Origin: Rhodoferax sp.
GTDB taxonomy: Bacteria; Pseudomonadota; Gammaproteobacteria; Burkholderiales; Burkholderiaceae_C
NCBI GenBank assembly: GCA_030683195.1
Contig: JAUXQA010000022.1
Coordinates: 1 to 5,736 of the forward strand
Length of the DNA stretch: 5,736 nt
Direction of reading: 5' to 3'
Each line of letters starts with the position of its first letter. The stretch's first letter is position 1. The notes under the pieces were generated by a model. It was given only the letters and a program-made list of their open reading frames with translations. It did no database searches and was not told the origin of the DNA. Below are positions 1 through 4,659 of the stretch, in pieces. The position numbers and the translations under genes are program-made.

Positions 1-2
1 TG

Positions 3-1472
3 AGCCGGGCTGGCTTGAAGGTGGTGGTCGTGGAAGAAGGGCCGCTTAAAAGCAGCAGTGACTTCAATCAGAAAGAAGCCCAGGCCTATCCGGATCTTTA
101 TCAGGAAAGTGCAGGGCGCAAAACCGCAGACAAAGCCATCACCATCCTGCAAGGCCGTTGTGTGGGAGGCTCCACCACGGTCAACTGGACCAGCTCCTTC
201 AGAACCCCCGTCAAGACGCTGGCGCACTGGCAGCGGCATTTTGGGCTGGCGGATTACACCGCCGAGGCCTTGGCGCCCTATTTTCAGCAGGCAGAAACCC
301 GGCTCAACATCAGCCCCTGGCTTGCTCAGCCTAACGAAAACAACGACCTGCTCCAACGCGGCGCAGCCAAGCTCGGCATCGCCGCATCCACGATTGCCCG
401 CAATGTCAAAGGCTGCTGGAACCTGGGCTCGTGTGGGCTGGGCTGCCCCACCAATGCCAAACAATCGATGCTGGTCACCACCATTCCAGCCGCGCTGGAT
501 CTCGGTGCCATCCTGCTGGTGGAGACCCGTGCCGAGCAATTCGAGTTGGCCAACGGCAAAATACAGTCGTTGCAGTGCATTGCAGTCAAACCGAACGGGG
601 CCGTGGTCGAATCTGGGTCGGGTACTTTAAAAATAATAGCAAAGCACTATGTGCTGTCTGGTGGCGCCATTCATTCGGCGGCCTTGTTGCTGCGCTCGCA
701 AGCGCCTGATCCACATGAGCGTCTGGGTATTCGCACCTTCTTGCACCCCGTGGTCATGTCGGCGGCGGTCATGGAGCAGAAAGTCGAGGCTTGGGCGGGT
801 GCGCCGCAGACCATTTACACCGACCATTTCCTTGAGACCCATCCGATCGACGGACCAATCGGCTTCAAGCTGGAAGCGCCACCCTTGCACCCGGTCATCT
901 TTGCCTCTACGGTGACCGGCTATGGGCAACAACAAGCCGCGCTGTTGACGCAGTTCCCTCACACGCACGTGTTACTGGCCTTGCTGCGCGACGGCTTTCA
1001 TGCGCAAGCAGCCGGTGGGCGCGTCAAATTGCGCTCCGACGGATCGGCCGTGCTGGACTATCCGCTCACCGACTTTGTCATGGACGGCGCTCGGCGCGCT
1101 CTGCTGGCCATGATGGAAATCCAGTTTGCAGCGGGCGCCCGCCAAGTGCTGCCCATGCATGAGATGGCCCGCCCCTACACCGGCTGGGTTGAAGCCCGGG
1201 AGGCTGTGGCGCAACTGCCCATGAAGCCCCTGCTGACCAAGGTGGTTAGCGCGCATGTGATGGGCGGCTGCGCCATGGCCGGGAGCGAGACGCTGGGCGT
1301 GGTCCGCCCGGACGGTCAGCACTGGCAGATCGAGAACCTGTCCATCCATGATGGCTCCCTGTTCCCCACCAGCATTGGCGCCAACCCGCAACTTTCCATT
1401 TACGGCATCGTCAACCGATTAGCTCAAGGACTGGTCAAGCGCTTGACAGGGCAAAGCCTCACGCTGGCGTGA
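3..1472 (+). CDS. GMC-family FAD-dependent oxidoreductase, 5'-truncated by the window edge
   Basis: Flavoprotein of the glucose-methanol-choline family, expected to oxidise an alcohol or related hydroxyl group using FAD. The frame is already open at base 3 and reads SRAGLKVVVVEEGP, the end of the N-terminal Rossmann unit just after the GxGxxG loop; that loop and probably 20-50 residues lie upstream. The TTG at 15 is therefore an internal Leu codon, not a start. Numbering from that TTG: the FAD-contacting GGSTTVNW is at 51-58; a Cys cluster (C134, C140, C144) followed by an AKQS stretch resembles the CGxCxxGC segment of long-chain fatty alcohol oxidases and cholesterol-oxidase-like GMC proteins; the C-terminal domain carries AHVMGGCAMA with the presumed catalytic His414, and GANPQLS with the paired Asn457. 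Family membership is secure; the substrate cannot be read from sequence. Bases 629-640 are locally AT-rich with two ATA codons. It converges on phhA with 22 bases between stops. Confidence 0.93.
   Translation, partial: SRAGLKVVVVEEGPLKSSSDFNQKEAQAYPDLYQESAGRKTADKAITILQGRCVGGSTTVNWTSSFRTPVKTLAHWQRHFGLADYTAEALAPYFQQAETRLNISPWLAQPNENNDLLQRGAAKLGIAASTIARNVKGCWNLGSCGLGCPTNAKQSMLVTTIPAALDLGAILLVETRAEQFELANGKIQSLQCIAVKPNGAVVESGSGTLKIIAKHYVLSGGAIHSAALLLRSQAPDPHERLGIRTFLHPVVMSAAVMEQKVEAWAGAPQTIYTDHFLETHPIDGPIGFKLEAPPLHPVIFASTVTGYGQQQAALLTQFPHTHVLLALLRDGFHAQAAGGRVKLRSDGSAVLDYPLTDFVMDGARRALLAMMEIQFAAGARQVLPMHEMARPYTGWVEAREAVAQLPMKPLLTKVVSAHVMGGCAMAGSETLGVVRPDGQHWQIENLSIHDGSLFPTSIGANPQLSIYGIVNRLAQGLVKRLTGQSLTLA
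629..640 (-). repeat. Inverted copy of the lnt AT-rich 12-mer inside the GMC gene
   Basis: AAAAATAATAGC is the exact reverse complement of 5093-5104. It lies in frame within the GMC gene (LKIIAK, with two ATA codons) and is followed by a small AGCAC/GTGCT inverted repeat. The match is exact, but 12 bases of low complexity can recur by chance, so a shared origin is only a possibility. Confidence 0.25.
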
Positions 1473-1477
1473 TCCGT

Positions 1478-1503
1478 CCGGCTGACTTGGCCCATCAGGC
1501 CGG
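1478..1503. terminator. Bulged hairpin between convergent genes, possible bidirectional terminator
   Basis: CCGGCTGA (1478-1485) pairs with TCAG (1495-1498) plus CCGG (1500-1503), giving an 8-bp stem with a single bulged G at 1499 and a 9-base loop. It fills the gap between the GMC stop codon and phhA and includes the phhA stop codon (1495-1497). Neither strand has a U-tract after the stem, so it is not a canonical intrinsic terminator. It may instead protect 3' ends or help separate converging transcripts. The pairing is seen directly; the function is inferred. Confidence 0.35.
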
Positions 1504-2385
1504 GGTGATTGACAAGGAAACGAGTTGGTCCTCTGGCAACGAAGCATTGGCAGCCACATCGCTCAGGCCTTTGACGCGCTCGTACAACGGCGAAAAGTCG
1601 GGTGCGGTCAGCCCAAATAGCTGCTCGAAGCTGTCAATCACAAAATAGCTCTGCTGGTAGGTGTCGATCTTGTAACGCGTGCGCATGGCCCGCTGCAAAT
1701 CGAGCCGGATGCGCTGGGGCTCCGGGCTGTTCACCGCATAGTTCAACTCCCCTGAGGAACTCAGGATGCCCGCACCGTAGGCCCGCAGGCCATTCGCCTG
1801 CTTAATGAGGCCAAACTCGATGGTGTACCAATACAGGCGCGACAGCTGCTCACAGGCGCCGAGTTGATGCGCCTTCAGGCCGCCTTGCCCGTAGCGCTGC
1901 ACGTAGTCGGCCAGGACCGGGTTGAAGAGCAGCGGCACATGGCCAAACAGGTCGTGAAACACATCGGGCTCCACGATGTAGTCCAGCTCCTCAGGCTTCC
2001 GAATCCAGTCCGTGACCGGAAATTTTCGGTTGGCCAGCAGATTGAAAAAGGCCAGTTCTGGAATCAGCCCCGGCACGCCCACAATCTCCCAGCCCGTGGC
2101 GGGGCGCAGTCGCGCGTTGATGTCCTCAAAGCGCGGGATGCAGTCCTTGGCGCCCAGCAAGGGCAGGGCGGCAATGAACTCGTCACAGGCCAGCCCCGGC
2201 AAGAGCGCTTCCTGGCGCTCGACCAAGCGGCGGTAGGTCTCGTGGTCTTGCTCGGTGTAGGCCGCATAGTCCTGGGCGCAGGTGTAGTCGGATTCAGCCC
2301 GGCTGTAGTCGCCGCGGGGTGCCCGATCGCTGGCGCCAAACACGACGGGCTCGCCCACGGCGGGCGTCTTGGGGCAGTTGATCAT
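1495..2385 (-). CDS. phhA: Phenylalanine 4-monooxygenase (pterin-dependent phenylalanine hydroxylase)
   Basis: Cytosolic non-haem iron enzyme that converts L-phenylalanine to L-tyrosine with O2 and tetrahydropterin, the first step of phenylalanine breakdown through homogentisate. At 296 residues it has the length of the bacterial monomeric enzymes, which lack the regulatory ACT domain of animal hydroxylases. The biopterin-dependent hydroxylase fold covers about 25-275. GVPGLIPELAFF (103-114) is the pterin/substrate region. Iron ligands are His144 and His149 in DVFHDLFGHVP and Glu190 in YWYTIEFGL; the spacing matches the characterised Chromobacterium enzyme (H138, H143, E184) shifted by six. 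The ATG at 2385-2383 is supported by a GGAG ribosome site 9 bases upstream. The pterin recycling enzyme PhhB is not in the window. The gene is divergent from an Lrp/AsnC regulator across 136 bases, so phenylalanine-responsive control by that protein is the natural inference. Confidence 0.97.
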   Translation of the reverse strand: MINCPKTPAVGEPVVFGASDRAPRGDYSRAESDYTCAQDYAAYTEQDHETYRRLVERQEALLPGLACDEFIAALPLLGAKDCIPRFEDINARLRPATGWEIVGVPGLIPELAFFNLLANRKFPVTDWIRKPEELDYIVEPDVFHDLFGHVPLLFNPVLADYVQRYGQGGLKAHQLGACEQLSRLYWYTIEFGLIKQANGLRAYGAGILSSSGELNYAVNSPEPQRIRLDLQRAMRTRYKIDTYQQSYFVIDSFEQLFGLTAPDFSPLYERVKGLSDVAANASLPEDQLVSLSITPA

Positions 2386-2394
2386 GTTGGAAGT

Positions 2395-2398
2395 CTCC
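2395..2398 (-). promoter_or_regulatory. phhA ribosome binding site
   Basis: On the minus strand the sequence reads CTGGAGAC followed by TTCCAAC and ATG. The GGAG core lies 9 bases before the start codon and fixes the phhA start at 2385. It is the clearest Shine-Dalgarno site in the window; the other starts have weak or no such site. Confidence 0.7.
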
Positions 2399-2466
2399 AG
2401 TTCGGCGAGCTTGGCGCCAGAGGTTGATTTTCAGGAAGTTTAGTGGCGTTGGCCGCCTTAAAACCT

Positions 2467-2515
2467 GCAAATTGATGCATTGTGTTTGCTTGATACGCAA
2501 TAAAACTGCAAAATT
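2467..2515. promoter_or_regulatory. Candidate operator for the Lrp/AsnC-type regulator
   Basis: The AT-rich half of the divergent region holds overlapping symmetric elements. TTGC and GCAA enclose a 15-base imperfect dyad at 2486-2500 (five of seven pairs), the size expected of an Lrp-family site. GCAAA and TTTGC form a wider dyad at 2467-2489. CTGCAAATT (2465-2473) recurs as CTGCAAAATT (2506-2515), 41 bases apart, about four helical turns, which suits a multimer binding one face of DNA. The symmetry is seen directly; binding by the adjacent regulator is inferred. Confidence 0.4.
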
Positions 2516-2518
2516 CAA
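2490..2518 (-). promoter_or_regulatory. Candidate sigma70 promoter of phhA
   Basis: Read on the minus strand: -35 TTGAAT (2518-2513), a 17-base spacer, and -10 TATCAA (2495-2490), each matching four of six consensus bases. Transcription would start near 2483, giving a leader of about 98 bases before the phhA ATG. The -35 box lies only three bases from the start codon of the divergent regulator gene, and the -10 box sits inside the candidate Lrp dyad at 2486-2500. Assigned by eye from consensus and spacing only. Confidence 0.4.
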
Positions 2519-2521
2519 ATC

Positions 2522-2995
2522 ATGGAAACACTAGACAAGCTTGACCGATTGATTTTGAGTCAACTCCAGGCCAACGGTCGAGCCACCTATGACCAGATCG
2601 GCGACTCTGTGAGCTTGTCGCCCAGCGCCGTTTTAAGGCGCGTCAAGCGGCTGGAATCCGAGGGGGTGATTGACCGCTATGTAACCCTGCTCAAGCCCGA
2701 GGCGGTGGGCCTGGGACTGATGGCGCACATCACCGTGCGCCTGGAGAAGATGACCGACAGCCATAAACTCCATCCTCGCGATCTCTTTCGGGCCAGCGTT
2801 CAGACTTGGTCTGAAGTGGTGGAGTGCGACGCCTTGAGTGGCGAAATGGACTATTTTCTAAGAGTCGTCGTCCGCGACATGAGCGCCTATTCGAATTTTG
2901 TAATGAACACGCTGCTCAAACACCCGAGCGTGCAAGACTGCAAAACCAGCTTTGTACTTGACCGCGTCAAGGCGACCACCGCGCTACCGTTGTAG
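2522..2995 (+). CDS. Lrp/AsnC-family transcriptional regulator, probable controller of phhA
   Basis: DNA-binding regulator of 157 residues, the usual length for this family. The N-terminal winged helix-turn-helix spans about 4-60: LDKLDRLILSQLQANGR opens it and SPSAVLRRVKRLESEGVI (33-50) is the recognition helix region. The C-terminal RAM/AsnC effector and oligomerisation domain spans about 66-146, with the SGEMDYFLRV segment (106-115) forming part of the ligand-binding interface. Family members form dimers to octamers and usually sense amino acids. Its divergent position from phhA argues that it responds to phenylalanine or a related aromatic amino acid and controls phhA; that is inference. 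The ATG at 2522 gives the typical Lrp N-terminus, but the bases before it (AAAATTCAAATC) contain no Shine-Dalgarno sequence, so translation may be leaderless or rely on an A-rich leader. No clear terminator follows. Confidence 0.93.
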   Translation: METLDKLDRLILSQLQANGRATYDQIGDSVSLSPSAVLRRVKRLESEGVIDRYVTLLKPEAVGLGLMAHITVRLEKMTDSHKLHPRDLFRASVQTWSEVVECDALSGEMDYFLRVVVRDMSAYSNFVMNTLLKHPSVQDCKTSFVLDRVKATTALPL

Positions 2996-3012
2996 GTTTG
3001 CTTCTTTCTGGG

Positions 3013-3041
3013 TTGGTTAGTCTAGGGAAAACTCTTATAGT
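3013..3041 (+). promoter_or_regulatory. Candidate sigma70 promoter of the GNAT gene, leaderless arrangement
   Basis: TTGGTT (3013-3018, three of six consensus bases), a 17-base spacer, and TATAGT (3036-3041, five of six). Seven bases separate the -10 box from the ATG at 3049, so the predicted first transcribed base falls on or within a base or two of the start codon. No ribosome site could fit in such a transcript. This also supports 3049 over the upstream in-frame TTG at 2998, which would lie upstream of the promoter's -35 box. Confidence 0.5.
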
Positions 3042-3048
3042 CGCCGCT

Positions 3049-3705
3049 ATGGTTGAAACAAAGACATCCTCTGCACCCCAAGTGATGGTGCCCATCCGCT
3101 CTTTGGGGGTCAACCACCGCGCGCGCATTGCCCGCCATTTGATGGCGCTGGAGCCACATGACCGGTACTTGCGGTTTGGTTTTTCTGCCAACGACGCGCA
3201 AATCCAGCGCTACACCGACGGACTCAATTTCGAGCGCGACGAGATATTTGGCATTTACAACCGCCGGCTTGACTTGATCGCCATGGCGCATCTGGCATTT
3301 TCAGCGGATGCGGAGTTGGCCGCATGTGCCGAATTTGGTGTGTCGGTGCTCGCCTCGGCGCGCGGACGGGGGTATGGCGCACGCCTGTTTGACCGGGCTG
3401 CCATGCATGCCCGCAACGAAGGTGTGAGCCGCATGTTCATTCACGCCTTGACTGAGAACACCCCCATGCTCAAGATTGCCCGCAAAGCGGGCGCTACCGT
3501 AGAGCGCGATGGTTCGGAGTCCGAAGCCCACCTTCGTCTCGACCCCGCCACACTCGATTCGCGTCTGACCGAGCTGGTTGAGGAGCAGTTTGCGCAGGCA
3601 GATTACCGCATCAAGGTGCAGGTCAAGCAGTTTTGGGACGTGCTGGCCCAAGTGCAGACCTTGAGGCGTGACGTGCAGGACGCCCAGAGAATTGCCCCCA
3701 AGTAG
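3049..3705 (+). CDS. GNAT-fold N-acetyltransferase, substrate unknown
   Basis: Predicted cytosolic acetyl-CoA-dependent acyltransferase of 218 residues. The acetyl-CoA-binding motif A is visible as FGVSVLASARGRGYGARLF: the beta strand leads into the RGRGYG pyrophosphate loop at about residues 105-110. It is followed by HARNEGVSRMFIHAL and then NTPMLKIARKAGATVERDG, the usual motif B region where a residue late in the fold packs on the cofactor. Upstream, HDRYLRFGF and the strand around IAMAHLAF belong to the N-terminal part of the fold. About 45 residues after the fold (DSRLTELVEEQF onward) are a charged, probably helical extension. No substrate can be named. The frame extends upstream to a TTG at 2998, but the promoter placement favours the ATG at 3049; an ATG at 3085, close to where the conserved domain begins, is a further alternative. 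It lies 53 bases after the regulator and 87 before corC. Confidence 0.85.
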   Translation: MVETKTSSAPQVMVPIRSLGVNHRARIARHLMALEPHDRYLRFGFSANDAQIQRYTDGLNFERDEIFGIYNRRLDLIAMAHLAFSADAELAACAEFGVSVLASARGRGYGARLFDRAAMHARNEGVSRMFIHALTENTPMLKIARKAGATVERDGSESEAHLRLDPATLDSRLTELVEEQFAQADYRIKVQVKQFWDVLAQVQTLRRDVQDAQRIAPK

Positions 3706-3792
3706 CCCGGTTACTGATGCGGGTGGCAGTGCGTCACTTCAATCCGCTATCCTAGAGGGTCACCAACAACCGCATGTCCTGCCCCTCTGGCT

Positions 3793-4659
3793 GTGTCAGA
3801 CCCCTACCCCCCGCGACCTGATCGGGAAGATAAACGCACCTTCCTTCAGAAGTTGGCCGAATTTCTGCACCCCGGGCCAGACTCAACCGCCGAGTTGATT
3901 GAAACCCTGGTGGAAGCCGAAGACAACCAGATCATCGATGCCGAGTCCCGCGCCATGCTCGAAGGCGTGATCCGCATGGCCGACATGACCGCAGGGGACG
4001 CCATGGTGCCGGCCACGCGCATGGAACTGGTCAATATTGGGGATACGCACGATGTGTTGATGCAGGGCGTGATTGACACCGCCCACTCCCGCTTTCCGGT
4101 GTTTGAAGGCGAACGCGACAACATCATCGGCATCTTGCTGGCCAAAGACCTCCTCAAGCTCCAGCGCGCGCCCGAGTTGAATATCAGGGCGCTCCTGCGC
4201 CCACCTGTCTTTGTGCCGGAGACCAAAAGGCTCAACGACCTGCTGCGCGATTTTCAGAGCAACCACAACCACCTTGCCATCGTGATCGATGAGTTCGGGC
4301 GGCTGGCCGGCCTCATCACCATTGAAGATGTGCTGGAGCAAATTGTGGGCGAGATCGAAGACGAGTTCGATGTAGCGGATGACGAAGGCGACATTTACGG
4401 TTTGCCAGACCGCAGCTACCGGGTCAGCGGCGACACAGCCATTGAGCGGGTAGACGCTGCGTTCAATGTCTCCCTGGGCACCTTGCACCCGCAGGAGTCG
4501 TTCGACACCATTGGCGGCTTGATCGTGCACGAAATGGGGCACGTTCCTGCGCGCGGTGAGCGCCACACGATAGGTGGCCTGGACTTTGTGGTTCTGCACA
4601 CCAAGGGTGGTGCGGTCAAATGGTTCAAGGTCGCCCCCATCACCCATGGTGAAAGCTAG
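3793..4659 (+). CDS. corC: CorC/YbeX-type tandem-CBS-domain protein
   Basis: Cytosolic protein of 288 residues in the HlyC/CorC family, classically linked to magnesium/cobalt efflux; YbeX homologues have also been connected with ribosome-related phenotypes. It lacks the DUF21 membrane domain of larger relatives, and no membrane span is visible. An acidic N-terminal region (about 33-66, ELIETLVEAEDNQIID and AMLEGVI) precedes CBS1 (about 69-125, with AHSRFPVF and GILLAKDLL) and CBS2 (about 135-192, with HLAIVIDEFGRLAGLITIED and the family hallmark IVGEIEDEFD at 184-193). The CorC/HlyC transporter-associated domain follows at about 207-282 (RYRVSG-type strand, FDTIGGLIVHEMGHVPARGE). The start is the GTG at 3793, giving the typical MSDP beginning; no good Shine-Dalgarno precedes it, so this is somewhat open. 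Its 3' end overlaps lnt by 14 bases, the conserved corC-lnt arrangement of proteobacteria. Confidence 0.94.
   Translation: MSDPYPPRPDREDKRTFLQKLAEFLHPGPDSTAELIETLVEAEDNQIIDAESRAMLEGVIRMADMTAGDAMVPATRMELVNIGDTHDVLMQGVIDTAHSRFPVFEGERDNIIGILLAKDLLKLQRAPELNIRALLRPPVFVPETKRLNDLLRDFQSNHNHLAIVIDEFGRLAGLITIEDVLEQIVGEIEDEFDVADDEGDIYGLPDRSYRVSGDTAIERVDAAFNVSLGTLHPQESFDTIGGLIVHEMGHVPARGERHTIGGLDFVVLHTKGGAVKWFKVAPITHGES

Noticed and set aside
1864..2427. 187-codon plus-strand open frame opposite phhA
   Set aside because: Antisense shadow of a well-conserved enzyme; no family features seen.
2445..2457. Small GGCG/CGCC hairpin in the phhA leader
   Set aside because: Only 4 bp with a 5-base loop; expected by chance in GC-rich sequence.
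2998..3048. In-frame TTG extension of the GNAT gene
   Set aside because: It would place the start upstream of the best promoter and three bases after the regulator stop; the added hydrophobic residues do not belong to the GNAT fold.
3706..3730. Possible terminator after the GNAT gene (CCCG/CGGG and ACTG/CAGT pairings)
   Set aside because: Stems are only 4-5 bp, mutually exclusive, and have no U-tract.
3724..3753. Possible corC promoter with -10 TATCCT (3748-3753)
   Set aside because: Only four of six bases match and no credible -35 box lies 16-18 bases upstream, so it is not called as a feature.
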